Below are positions 7,304 through 15,672 of a stretch of 64,000 nucleotides of DNA, in pieces (position 1 is the stretch's first letter; each line of letters starts with the position of its first letter). This DNA comes from Ilumatobacter fluminis (GTDB lineage Bacteria > Actinomycetota > Acidimicrobiia > Acidimicrobiales > Ilumatobacteraceae). The position numbers and the translations under genes are program-made. The stretch spans positions 434,001 through 498,000 of the forward strand of contig NZ_SOAU01000001.1 of the NCBI RefSeq assembly GCF_004364865.1, read 5' to 3'. A model generated the notes under the pieces. The model was not told the origin of the DNA and searched no databases. It saw only the letters and a program-made list of their open reading frames with translations.

Positions 7304-9103
7304 TCACCGGAATTCCAGCCCCTCGAACTCGCCGGACGTGCGCCACTGGTCGATGTACTGGAAGAACGCCACCGGTCCGGCCGGGTAGCCGGCCGAGTTC
7401 AGGAGTCCCCGGCGCCCGGGGGACTGGCCTTCGTTGTTGTAGTAGCCGGGGGTGCATTCCTGGTTGTTGCCGAACCGTCGACCGTGCTTCTCGAGCAGGT
7501 CGACCCATCGGTCCTCGGCCTCCTGGGTCACCTCGACCTCGTCGGCGCCGACCTCGATTGCGTGGCCGAGAATGTGGGCGATCGTCTCGCCGGCCTCGAC
7601 CAGGTTGTGCGGCACGTTCGAGATCAGGTTCGCCGCCTGCGACGGGCTGACCACGAACAGGTTCGGGAAGCCGTGCACGTGCATCCCGTGGAACGACAAC
7701 ATGCCGTCCGCCCACTTCTCCGACAGCGTGAGGCCGTTCCGTCCGACCGTGTCGTACCCCGAGCGGCGGGAGTACTCGGTGCCGACCTCGAAGCCCGACG
7801 CATAGATGAGGCAGTCGAGCTCGTAGTGCTCACCGTTCGCCCACACGCCCGTCTCGTCGATCCGCTCCACGCCCTTGCCGTCGGTGTCGATCAGGTGGGC
7901 GTTCGGCCGGTTGTACGACTGGAGGTACTCGTCGTGGAAACACGGACGCTTGCACAGCTGCCGGTACCACGGCTTGAGCGCCTCGGCGGTGTCCGGATCG
8001 CTGATGATCTCGTCGACGCGCGCCCGGATCTCGGCCATCTTCTCGTCGTCGCTGTCCTCGTACGCCTTCAACCACGACGCGGGATCCATCGTGGCGTCGG
8101 GGTCGGCGAGCACGCGATCGCGGATGCGTTGGCTGATGTCGGTCCAGCCATCCTTCACCAGGTCTTCGTCGGCGAAGCCACCGGTCTGGAGGATCATGAA
8201 GTTCTCGAGCCACTGGCGCTGCCAGCCCGGCTCCAAGGTCGAGAACCAGTCGGGATCGATCTCGTGGTTGTTCCGGATGTCGATCGACGACGGGGTGCGC
8301 TGGAACACGAACAACTCGCCGGCGGCCCGGGCGAGGTGCGGCACACATTGCACCGCCGTCGCCCCGGTGCCGATGATGCCGACCCGCTTGTCGGCCAGCC
8401 CGGTCATCAGGCCACCCTCGGGATCACCACCCGTGTAGGCGTAGTCCCAACGGCTGGTGTGGAACGCGTGGCCCCCGAACGACTCGATGCCCGGGATGCC
8501 GGGGAGCTTCGGACGGTGCAGCGGGCCGGTGCCCATCGCCACGAACTTGGCCCGCATCTCGTCACCGCGGTTGGTGCGGATGACCCACCGCTTCGTGTCG
8601 TCCTCCCACTCGAGCGAGGTCACCTCGGTGCCGAGCAGTGCGTTGTCGTACAGGCCGAACGTCTCGGCGATGCGGCGGGTGTGCTCGTAGATCTCCGGAC
8701 CGTGCGTGTACTTCTCCGACGGCATGTGTCCGGTCTCTTCGAGCAAGGGCAGGTAGATCATCGCCGCGGTGTCGCACTGGGCGCCCGGGTAGCGGTTCCA
8801 GTACCAGGTGCCGCCGACGTCGCCGCCCTTCTCGATGATGCGGACGTCGTCGATGCCGGCCTGCACGAGCTTGGCGCCGGTGACGAGCCCGGCGAACCCG
8901 CCGCCGATGAAGGCAACGGTGACCTCGTCGTGCAGCGGCTCGCGTTCGGGCAGCTCCGCCCACGGGTCGTCGAGGAAGTGGGCGTAGCGGCCCGTCGGTT
9001 CGACGTACTGCTCGTTGCCGTCGGTGCGCAGTCGCTTGTCGCGCTCGGCCCGATACTTGGCGGTCAGTTCGTCTCGCGTCGTCGGTTCACTCGTGGCAGC
9101 CAC
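7304..9103 (-). CDS. FAD/NADPH-dependent monooxygenase, Baeyer-Villiger type
   Basis: A flavoprotein monooxygenase of 599 aa from a GTG at 9103; an alternative start at 9151 would add 16 residues. The FAD Rossmann motif is FIGGGFAGL, followed by GGTWYWNRYPGAQCD typical of this family. The Baeyer-Villiger fingerprint FxGxxxHxxxWD is present as FGGHAFHTSRWD, and VGIIGTGATAVQ is the NADPH Rossmann motif. Such enzymes insert oxygen next to ketones to give esters or lactones. No neighbour points to a pathway, so the substrate is unknown. The gene is divergent from the HD-GYP gene across a short shared promoter region. Confidence 0.9.
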   Translation of the reverse strand: MAATSEPTTRDELTAKYRAERDKRLRTDGNEQYVEPTGRYAHFLDDPWAELPEREPLHDEVTVAFIGGGFAGLVTGAKLVQAGIDDVRIIEKGGDVGGTWYWNRYPGAQCDTAAMIYLPLLEETGHMPSEKYTHGPEIYEHTRRIAETFGLYDNALLGTEVTSLEWEDDTKRWVIRTNRGDEMRAKFVAMGTGPLHRPKLPGIPGIESFGGHAFHTSRWDYAYTGGDPEGGLMTGLADKRVGIIGTGATAVQCVPHLARAAGELFVFQRTPSSIDIRNNHEIDPDWFSTLEPGWQRQWLENFMILQTGGFADEDLVKDGWTDISQRIRDRVLADPDATMDPASWLKAYEDSDDEKMAEIRARVDEIISDPDTAEALKPWYRQLCKRPCFHDEYLQSYNRPNAHLIDTDGKGVERIDETGVWANGEHYELDCLIYASGFEVGTEYSRRSGYDTVGRNGLTLSEKWADGMLSFHGMHVHGFPNLFVVSPSQAANLISNVPHNLVEAGETIAHILGHAIEVGADEVEVTQEAEDRWVDLLEKHGRRFGNNQECTPGYYNNEGQSPGRRGLLNSAGYPAGPVAFFQYIDQWRTSGEFEGLEFR

Positions 9104-9198
9104 GACCTCATCGTGGCAAAGCCGTTGCGTTCGACAACGATCGGAGCCCACGCGCCCCGGTCCTCAAGCAGCGCACCGTCGCTGCCGATAGACCGATC

Positions 9199-10710
9199 GT
9201 GAAAGTCTTGCGTCGTTCCTCCGGCCGCGTTGCCTGGGTGCTCCTCGTCGGGGTGATGGTCGCCGTCGCCGCGGCGACCCTCCTCGGGTCGTCGGCGTCG
9301 ACCACCTGGGACAACCCCGAGTTGCTGTTCACCCTCGTGACCGTGACGGCCGCCGCCTGCGTGATCGCCTCGACGATCACCATCGCGCTCGCTGACCAGC
9401 GCGAGATGGCCGAGATCGGCCTGCTCGGCACCGCCATGATGGTGACGTCAGTGCTGCCCCTGGTGCACGGCCTCACCACACCAGGCGTGCTCTACGACGA
9501 CAACGAGGCCTTCCGTACCTCGATGTACCTGGCCCTGCCGGTCGCCGTCATCGTCGCACTGCCCTTGATGCGGCCGATGTCGTCGTTCGGCCGCTGGGCG
9601 GCCCGCCGTTGGCGTGACTGGACGCTCCTCTCCCTGCTCGGCGTGTTCGTCCTGGCGTCGATCATCGTGTTCTTCCCCGATCTCGTCACCGTGCCCGGCC
9701 CTCACGCCCCCTTCACGATCGCGATGACGGTCATCGTCGTGGCGGCCATGGGGTCGCTCTCGCTCCGCCAGCTGCGGCTGTACGAGCTCGGTCGGAGCCC
9801 CGCCAACCTGATCGCGTCCCTGTCGCTCGTCCTGATCTCGATGACGGCGCTGCTCCCCGTCGTCGAGACGGCCTACAGCCCGGGCTTCTGGCTGCTCCAC
9901 GTGGCCGGCAGCGTCGGCGTGTTCGCCGCCTGCATCTGCATGACCGTCACCCGCCGGATGACGAAGTCGGCGCAGGACATCTTCGCCCCGGTGCTCGCCA
10001 GCGATCCGCTGGTGGCGTTCGAACTCGGGCTGAGCCCGGTCGTCCACCAGTTCGTGGCCGATCTCGAGCGCAAGGACCAGATCACCCGCGACCACGTCGT
10101 CCGGACCGGCGAACTCGCCATCCGCGTCGGCGAGCGGATGCGGCTGTCGCCCCGCGACCTTCGCAACCTCGGGCTGGCGGCCATGCTGCACGACGTCGGC
10201 AAGCTGAACACGCCGAACGCCGTGCTCAAGAAGCCGGCCAGCCTCACGCCGGCCGAGTACGACATCATCAAGCTCCACCCGGCCGACGGTGAGCAGATGC
10301 TGGCCGCCGAGCCCTCGCTGGCCGAGGCGGCTCCCATCGTCCGCTCCCACCACGAGCGGATGGACGGTGCCGGCTATCCCGACGGACTGGCCGGGAACGA
10401 GATCCCGCTCGCCTCGCGCATCATCGCCGTGTGCGACGCACTCGACGCCATGACGCACGACCGCCCCTACCGCACGGCGATGCCGGTCAGCATGGCGTTC
10501 GCGATCCTCCGTGAGCACGCCGGGAGCCAGTGGGACCAGAACGTGGTCACCCAGGTCATGGCGACCCTCCCGGCGATGGCGCCGGCCGGTGCTTTTGTCA
10601 GTGTCGGGCGTCCGGACGACCAGTCGCTCACCACCTCCCACGACATCGACGTCTCGCAGGTGCCCGACGACCTCAGCGAGATCCTCGCCGCGGTCGACGC
10701 CGAGATCTGA
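9199..10710 (+). CDS. Membrane HD-GYP domain phosphodiesterase
   Basis: A 503-aa protein with an N-terminal region of about 260 residues containing several hydrophobic helices (a sensory membrane module of no family I recognise). The C-terminal HD-GYP domain shows MLHDVGKLNTPNAVLKK, HHERMDGAGYPDGL and CDALDAMTHDRPYR. HD-GYP proteins hydrolyse cyclic di-GMP or related nucleotides; metal-ligand His and Asp residues are present, so activity is plausible. It starts with GTG and stands alone on the plus strand. Confidence 0.9.
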   Translation: MKVLRRSSGRVAWVLLVGVMVAVAAATLLGSSASTTWDNPELLFTLVTVTAAACVIASTITIALADQREMAEIGLLGTAMMVTSVLPLVHGLTTPGVLYDDNEAFRTSMYLALPVAVIVALPLMRPMSSFGRWAARRWRDWTLLSLLGVFVLASIIVFFPDLVTVPGPHAPFTIAMTVIVVAAMGSLSLRQLRLYELGRSPANLIASLSLVLISMTALLPVVETAYSPGFWLLHVAGSVGVFAACICMTVTRRMTKSAQDIFAPVLASDPLVAFELGLSPVVHQFVADLERKDQITRDHVVRTGELAIRVGERMRLSPRDLRNLGLAAMLHDVGKLNTPNAVLKKPASLTPAEYDIIKLHPADGEQMLAAEPSLAEAAPIVRSHHERMDGAGYPDGLAGNEIPLASRIIAVCDALDAMTHDRPYRTAMPVSMAFAILREHAGSQWDQNVVTQVMATLPAMAPAGAFVSVGRPDDQSLTTSHDIDVSQVPDDLSEILAAVDAEI

Positions 10711-10797
10711 CTCGCGACCGGCCGCTCGGCGTCGCGATCAGCCTTCTTCGCGAGGGTGCCACGCATCACCTCCCTGGTCGCGACTAGTTTTCACGGT

Positions 10798-11511
10798 GTG
10801 AAGCGCGCATCGTCCAGCTCGTCATCGATCCAGACGGTCGCCGGCCGGCCGCGCCGTCGCAAAGCGTTCGGCATCGTCGCAGGCGTCTCGGTCGCCGCAC
10901 TCACGCTCGGAGCGTGCGGCGGTGGCGACGACGAATCCGACGACACGACGCCCGAGACCACGCTCGCTGCGGCGACCACCACGACGCAAGCGGCCGTGAC
11001 CACCACCACGACCGCCACCGAAACCACACCGGCGGTCCCCGACGAACCCGACTACGTCACCGAGGGTGCGATCGTGATCGTCGCCAACTCCTCCAACGTC
11101 GACGGCGGCGCCGGTCGCATGTCCGACCGCCTCGCCGCCGTCGGGTTCGAGATGGGCACCGCCACGAACGGCACCGAAGGCCAGCTCGAGGTCACGAAGA
11201 TCTACTACGACCCGGCCAACGAGAATGCGCTGCCCGTTGCCGAGTCGTTGCGCGAAGCGCTCGGCGGCGGCGACATCCAGGTCGTCGAAGTCGGCGTCCC
11301 GGCCCCCGTCGATTCGGGCGACCCGGGCGACGCGACCGTGATCGTCTCGATGGGCAACGACACCGCCGACAAGACGCTCGAAGAGCTGCAGGGCCGTGCG
11401 CCGGCCGAGAGCGACGACACGGGCGACGACAGCGACGGCGGTTCCGACACCACCGAGGCGTCGACCGACACGACCGAGGCGTCGACCGACACGACCGAAG
11501 CCGACGGCTGA
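10798..11511 (+). CDS. Lipoprotein with LytR C-terminal domain
   Basis: A 237-aa lipoprotein starting at a GTG. The signal ends LTLGAC (Cys40), followed by an Asp/Thr-rich spacer and a LytR_C domain at about residues 95-195. That domain has the pattern I-x-V-A-N-[SA]-[SN]-x-V-x-G-x-A-G-x-M, then KIYYDP and VxMGNDTADKTLEEL. The tail has three STDTTEA repeats. It is clearly paralogous to the protein at 12543-13253 (matching IYY, PVAESL and GNDxAxKTLEEL). The domain is usually attached to envelope proteins; the exact role is unknown. Confidence 0.82.
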   Translation: MKRASSSSSSIQTVAGRPRRRKAFGIVAGVSVAALTLGACGGGDDESDDTTPETTLAAATTTTQAAVTTTTTATETTPAVPDEPDYVTEGAIVIVANSSNVDGGAGRMSDRLAAVGFEMGTATNGTEGQLEVTKIYYDPANENALPVAESLREALGGGDIQVVEVGVPAPVDSGDPGDATVIVSMGNDTADKTLEELQGRAPAESDDTGDDSDGGSDTTEASTDTTEASTDTTEADG

Positions 11512-11520
11512 GCCGGGCCG

Positions 11521-12168
11521 TCAGCCGGCCAGCTCACGCACCCGCGCCAGCAACACCTCGATCGCCGGCCGGTTCAGGCCGCCCTCGGGAACGATGACGT
11601 CTGCATAGCGCTTGCTCGGTTCGATGAACCGTTCGTGGCTCGGCCGGACAGTGGTGAGGTACTGGTCGAGGATGCTCTCCGGAGTGCGGCCGCGTTCGGC
11701 GACGTCGCGTTGCAGACGTCGGATGATGCGCAGGTCGGCCGGCGTGTCGACGAAGATCTTCAGGTCGAATCGCTCACGCAACCGCGGTTCCCACAGCACC
11801 AGGATTCCCTCGACGACGATCACCTTCGTCGAGTTGACCGTCTCGAAGTCGTCGGACCGATCATGGTTCGTGTAGTCGTAGATCGGCACATCGACCGACG
11901 CACCGGCGGAGAGCGCGGCGACGTGATCGTTCAGCAGATCCCAGTCGAACGCATCCGGATGGTCGTAGTTCGCTGCGGCGCGGACCTCGATCGGCTCCTC
12001 GGAGCGCGAGTTGTAGTACGAGTCGAGCTTCAGCAACGACAACCGGTCGTCGCCCATCATCTCCGCCAAGCGATGAGCGATCGTGGTCTTGCCGGAGTTC
12101 GAACCACCCGCCACACCGATCAGGAACGGTCGGTCCGAGTGGGGCGCTGTGTCGTCGGTGAGCGTCAC
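11521..12168 (-). CDS. udk: Uridine kinase
   Basis: A P-loop kinase of 215 aa that phosphorylates uridine or cytidine in pyrimidine salvage. Walker A is GVAGGSNSGKTT. The motifs LKLDSYYN, NYDHPDAFDWDLL, PIYDYTNHDR and VVEGILVLWEPRLRERFDLKIFVDTPADLRIIRRLQRD are characteristic, and the tail has RPSHERFIEPSKRYADVIVPEGG. The GTG at 12168 gives the normal family length; the frame stays open far upstream, but that part has no homology features and overlaps the DUF3263 gene. It converges with the LytR_C lipoprotein gene: the two stop codons lie within a GGCTGA/TCAGCC stem. Confidence 0.93.
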   Translation of the reverse strand: MTLTDDTAPHSDRPFLIGVAGGSNSGKTTIAHRLAEMMGDDRLSLLKLDSYYNSRSEEPIEVRAAANYDHPDAFDWDLLNDHVAALSAGASVDVPIYDYTNHDRSDDFETVNSTKVIVVEGILVLWEPRLRERFDLKIFVDTPADLRIIRRLQRDVAERGRTPESILDQYLTTVRPSHERFIEPSKRYADVIVPEGGLNRPAIEVLLARVRELAG

Positions 12169-12255
12169 CCGCTCAACACTAGGGCTCCGGTCGGCGGGCG
12201 CTCCACGGCGTGCCCGGTCCGACGTCACCAACAAAGTCGGTGGGGGTGCTTGTAA

Positions 12256-12546
12256 ATGACCCCATCGGAGCGCCAGGCTAGGCGGGTGATCAGTGAGCGG
12301 CATCAGGCGATGCTCGAGTTCGAGCGCAACTTCTGGACCTTCGACGAGCCGAAGGAGACCCTGATCCGCGCGCGGTTCAACTGTTCGGCCGACGAGTACT
12401 ATGCGGAGCTGAACGATCTGCTCGAGACGCCCGAAGCGATGGATCACGACCCACTCGTGGTCCGGCGTCTGCAGCGTCAGCGCCTGCGCCGCCGCCGCGA
12501 ACGCCTCGACACCGGGACCGACGCCCAGGGAGGCACCCACCGATGA
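12256..12546 (+). CDS. DUF3263 family protein
   Basis: A 96-aa protein with the DUF3263 pattern: FERNFWTF-x-EPKETLIRARFN-x-SADEYYAELNDLL, then DPLVVRRLQRQRLRRRRER. The basic C-terminus and helix-turn-helix-like middle suggest nucleic-acid binding, but no function is established. In mycobacteria the DUF3263 gene Rv0430 precedes the LytR_C gene Rv0431 (virR); the same order here, with an ATGA overlap, supports both assignments. Confidence 0.88.
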   Translation: MTPSERQARRVISERHQAMLEFERNFWTFDEPKETLIRARFNCSADEYYAELNDLLETPEAMDHDPLVVRRLQRQRLRRRRERLDTGTDAQGGTHR

Positions 12547-13253
12547 GCGACATGACCGATGCGTCCGGCCAGATGCCCCGCCGCAACCCCCGCGTCAGCG
12601 ACGGGGGAGCGCCGGTCAGCGGTGCGGTGGCGATCGTGCTCGCGCTCGTGGCGGTCGTCGCCGGCTTCCTGATCCTCAACGCCATCAGCAACGGTGGCGA
12701 GGACGCCCTCGACTTCCCGGTCGACTCCTCCAACAGCTCCGGTGACGGCGGCGACGCCGGCACGGCCACCACGGTCGACCCGTCCGCCACGACGGTCGCC
12801 ACGCTCGCTCCGGCGACGACCGTGCCCGCAATCGTCACCGACGGCGCTTCGGTGCTCGTCGCCAACGCCAACAACGTCGGTGGCTCGGCCGGTCAGATGC
12901 AGCGTGCGCTCGAGACCGGCCCCGGCTTCACGGTCGTCGGTGCGGTGAACGCCAGCACGTCGGTCGGCACGCTCGAGACGTCGGTCATCTACTACGAGGA
13001 GACCAACGCTCAGGCTCAGCCCGTCGCCGAGTCGCTCGGTGAGGTGCTCGGCGGTGTTACCGACATCTCGCCGATGCCCGACACGCCGCCGACCTCCGAC
13101 GGCGACCTCATGGGTGCTGACGTGCTGTTGATGTTGGGGAACGACAAGGCCGGCAAGACGCTCGAGGAGCTCAACCCCGACACGGCCACCGGGGGCGCCA
13201 CCCAGGTCACGAGCCCGCCGGTCGCCGGCGACACCGAAACCACCGAAGGCTGA
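12543..13253 (+). CDS. VirR-like LytR_C domain membrane protein
   Basis: A 236-aa protein with a cytoplasmic N-terminus of about 30 residues, one membrane helix (AVAIVLALVAVVAGFLIL), an Asp/Thr-rich spacer and a LytR_C domain from about residue 95 (VLVANANNVGGSAGQMQ, VIYYEE, QPVAESL, LLMLGNDKAGKTLEEL). The architecture and the upstream DUF3263 gene match mycobacterial Rv0431/VirR, a protein linked to vesicle release and envelope integrity. Whether that role holds here is inference. It overlaps the preceding gene by four bases. Confidence 0.85.
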   Translation: MSDMTDASGQMPRRNPRVSDGGAPVSGAVAIVLALVAVVAGFLILNAISNGGEDALDFPVDSSNSSGDGGDAGTATTVDPSATTVATLAPATTVPAIVTDGASVLVANANNVGGSAGQMQRALETGPGFTVVGAVNASTSVGTLETSVIYYEETNAQAQPVAESLGEVLGGVTDISPMPDTPPTSDGDLMGADVLLMLGNDKAGKTLEELNPDTATGGATQVTSPPVAGDTETTEG

Positions 13254-13262
13254 CACCCGCGG

Positions 13263-13399
13263 TCGGTTGATGTCAGTCGGTTGGGGTCAGACCTCAACCG
13301 ACCATCTGATGGTCGAGGGCGTCACCGTGCTCGTCGGTTGAGGTCTGACCCCAACCGACGGTTACCAGAGCATCTCGGTTGAGGTCTGACATCAACCGA
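13263..13399. repeat. Cluster of inverted 25-bp palindromic arms (GTCAGAC core)
   Basis: Arms at 13277-13301 and 13334-13358 are exact reverse complements of each other. Each is itself an imperfect palindrome: TCGGTTGGG, core GTCAGAC, then CTCAACCGA. A third arm at 13375-13399 differs only at its centre (ACATC replaces ACCCC), and its complement begins at 13263 as a partial fourth arm. The cluster fills the space between the convergent virR-like and glycerate kinase genes and ends 4 bases before the latter's stop codon. It may act as a bidirectional terminator. The same architecture recurs at 15585, 35578 and 44253. Confidence 0.85.
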
Positions 13400-13402
13400 C
13401 GG

Positions 13403-14380
13403 TTACCACAGCAACGGCACGGCGCGTTCGATGCACCATTGCGGTTCGCGCATCGCCCGATCGAGTCCGAACTGGTCGGCGATCGCCACGTGGCGGATGC
13501 GGTCACGCACGTCGCTGTCGGCGACACCCACCACGGCGGCGACGTCGACGCCGCATTCGCCGGCGATCTCGGCGACCCCGCCGACGACCTTGCCGTCGAA
13601 GCTCTGGGCGTCGAGCCGGCCCTCGCCGGTGATGACGAGGTCGGCCCCTTCGACGTGATCCCACAGGTCGAGCTCGTCGGCGACCAACTCGAACCCGGGC
13701 ATGAGGGTGCCACCCAGCGCAGCGATCAGTCCGCCGATCCCGCCGGCCGCGCCCGACCCCTCGACGTCGGTGACGTCGATCTCGAACTCGCTGCGGTAGC
13801 GCTCGGCCAGCTGCTCCAGCCGGGCGGTCAGCATCCGGATCTGGGCGTTCGTCGCGCCCTTCTGCGGGCCGAACACCCGGGCGGCGTCGGTGAAGACCGT
13901 GGTGACGTCGCACGCCGCGACCAGCTCGACTCCTTTCAGGCGAGTCGGTGACCGCAACGCCTGCAGCGCGCCGAGCCCGCCGTCGGTCGTCGCCGAACCA
14001 CCGAGACCGACGACGATCCGCTTCGCCCCGGCGGTGAGGGCTGCGTCGATCAGTTCGCCCGTGCCGGCGGTGGTCGCGTTCATGGGGTCGTTGCCGTCGG
14101 CCCCGCCGGCCAGTTCGAGTCCGCTGGCGAGGGCCATCTCGATGACGGCCGTCCGTCCCGAGAGCCGCCAAGCGGCGTCGATCGGGGTGCCGAGCGGTCC
14201 GGTGACGCGTGTGGTGCGGTTGGCGCCGCCCAGCACGTCGAGTAGCCCTTCGCCGCCGTCGGCCATCGGGACTTCGACGCAGTCGTGACCTGCTTCCCAG
14301 CAGGCGTGGCCGATCGCCGAGGCCACCTCGGCGGCAGTCGCCGAGCCCCGGAACTTGTCGACGGCCGCCACGACCTTCAT
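13403..14380 (-). CDS. Glycerate kinase
   Basis: A 325-aa glycerate 2-kinase of the GarK/GlxK type, making phosphoglycerate from glycerate and ATP. Diagnostic stretches are VDKFRGSATAAEVA, PMADGGEGLLDVL, IEMALASGLEL, ATTAGTGELIDAAL, VGLGGSATTDGGLGAL, VFGPQKGA, GAAGGIGGLIAALGG and ITGEGRLDAQSFDGK. The family is usually about 370 residues, so this copy is slightly short, mostly at the C-terminus. It lies 16 bases downstream of the class V aminotransferase gene and is probably cotranscribed with it. Confidence 0.93.
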   Translation of the reverse strand: MKVVAAVDKFRGSATAAEVASAIGHACWEAGHDCVEVPMADGGEGLLDVLGGANRTTRVTGPLGTPIDAAWRLSGRTAVIEMALASGLELAGGADGNDPMNATTAGTGELIDAALTAGAKRIVVGLGGSATTDGGLGALQALRSPTRLKGVELVAACDVTTVFTDAARVFGPQKGATNAQIRMLTARLEQLAERYRSEFEIDVTDVEGSGAAGGIGGLIAALGGTLMPGFELVADELDLWDHVEGADLVITGEGRLDAQSFDGKVVGGVAEIAGECGVDVAAVVGVADSDVRDRIRHVAIADQFGLDRAMREPQWCIERAVPLLW

Positions 14381-14396
14381 GGCACGGACCGTAGCG

Positions 14397-15569
14397 TCAG
14401 GCGAGCGCGGTCACCGCTGCGGCGAGCAACTCGATGTCGTCGCGGTCGCAATAGACCTGTGCGGACACCCGCAGCGTCAGCCGGTCGCCGCCCGCAGCGA
14501 CCGGGACCTCGATCCGTTGCCGGTCGAGTTCGGTCCGAACCCGCTCGGCGTCGGCCGCGGTGCCGCCGAGCCTCGGCGGCAGCTGCACGGTGACCATCGA
14601 GCCGATCATCGACTCGGGTGTGGTGAACGGTGTGTCCCAGGCGTCGGCGAGGAACTGCCCCGACCACCAGGCGAGCTGATGGTTGTACGACATCACGGCC
14701 CCTTCGCCGTGGGAGTGGATCAGGTCGATCGCGAACGGCGCCGTCAGGTGCGCTGTCGGGTCGCGGGTGCCGAGCAGGTCGAACTCGGCGGTGAGGCCGT
14801 GGTCGAGCCCCCACGAGATCACGGTCGGGTGGAGGTGTGCCCGCTGTTCGGGGGCGGCCCAGAGCACGCCGGAACTGCGGGGCGTCCACGCCCACTTGTG
14901 CAGGTTGCCGGTGTACCAATCGACGCCGAGCGATTCGATGTCGAGTCCGATGTTGCCCGGCACGTGCGCGCCGTCGGCGAGCACGAGGGTGCCGTTGCGG
15001 TGGCACACCTCGGCGATTTCACGGAGCGGCAGGACGAGAGCCGCCGTCGCCGCCAGGTGGTCGACGACGAGCACCCGGCTCTTCGGGCCGAGCCCGGCTT
15101 CGATCCGCTCGACGTACTCGTGCGGCGCGGCGCCCGGCCCGGGGAGTTCGATCGTGCGGATCTCGCAGCCGTTGGTGCGGGCGGCGTACTCGGCGGCGAG
15201 GGTGACGCCGCCGTAACCGAGCGAGGTGACGACGATCTCGTCGCCGGCGTCGAAGGGGAACGATCGCAGGACGGCGTTGGCGCCGGTCGTGATGTTCTCG
15301 ACGAACAGCAGGTCGTCGGCTCGCACGCCGACGAAGGGGGCGACCGCCGCGGCCGCGCGCCTGAGGCGGGACGGTTCGGTCGCCTCGCCCGACGTGTCGG
15401 CCAGCTCGCGCAGCATGAAGCGTGCCGGGTGCCGTTCGATCTCCTCGATCAGCCGGAACTGCTCGGCGATCACCGCCTTCGGCGGAGCGCCGACCGTCCC
15501 ATGGTTGAGGTAGGTGAGGTCGGGGTCGAGGTACCACTGATCGCGCAGGGAGCGTCCGAAACTCGTCAC
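14397..15569 (-). CDS. PLP-dependent class V aminotransferase (isopenicillin-N-epimerase-like)
   Basis: A 390-aa fold-type I PLP enzyme. The pattern YLNHGTVGAPPKAV at the N-terminus, ENITTGANAVLRSF, LVLADGAHVPGNIGLD (PLP-binding Asp) and GNLHKWAWTPRSSGVLW with the Schiff-base Lys fit the NifS/isopenicillin N epimerase-like class V group. Members act on cysteine or other amino acids; the substrate here is unknown. GTG at 15569 is preferred, because the frame further up runs into the palindromic repeat at 15585. Glycerate kinase follows closely, perhaps linking the pair to a serine or glyoxylate-type route (inference). Confidence 0.85.
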   Translation of the reverse strand: MTSFGRSLRDQWYLDPDLTYLNHGTVGAPPKAVIAEQFRLIEEIERHPARFMLRELADTSGEATEPSRLRRAAAAVAPFVGVRADDLLFVENITTGANAVLRSFPFDAGDEIVVTSLGYGGVTLAAEYAARTNGCEIRTIELPGPGAAPHEYVERIEAGLGPKSRVLVVDHLAATAALVLPLREIAEVCHRNGTLVLADGAHVPGNIGLDIESLGVDWYTGNLHKWAWTPRSSGVLWAAPEQRAHLHPTVISWGLDHGLTAEFDLLGTRDPTAHLTAPFAIDLIHSHGEGAVMSYNHQLAWWSGQFLADAWDTPFTTPESMIGSMVTVQLPPRLGGTAADAERVRTELDRQRIEVPVAAGGDRLTLRVSAQVYCDRDDIELLAAAVTALA

Positions 15570-15584
15570 GGCGTCGACCCTAAA

Positions 15585-15668
15585 CCAGAAGGGGTCAGGC
15601 ACCTTCTGGCGCCGGGAGTCCTGCTCGTCGCGCCGGCTGGCCGCCAGAAGGTGCCTGACCCCTTCTGG
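15585..15668. repeat. Paired inverted 25-bp palindromic arms (GTCAGGC core)
   Basis: Arms at 15585-15609 and 15644-15668 are exact reverse complements. Each is CCAGAAGGG, core GTCAGGC, ACCTTCTGG, so each can also fold alone. The 34-bp spacer is GC-rich. The element begins 15 bases upstream of the aminotransferase start and ends 4 bases before the stop of the lipoprotein gene at 15673, where it may terminate that gene. The same 25-mer recurs exactly at 35578-35602. Confidence 0.88.
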
Positions 15669-15672
15669 TGCG

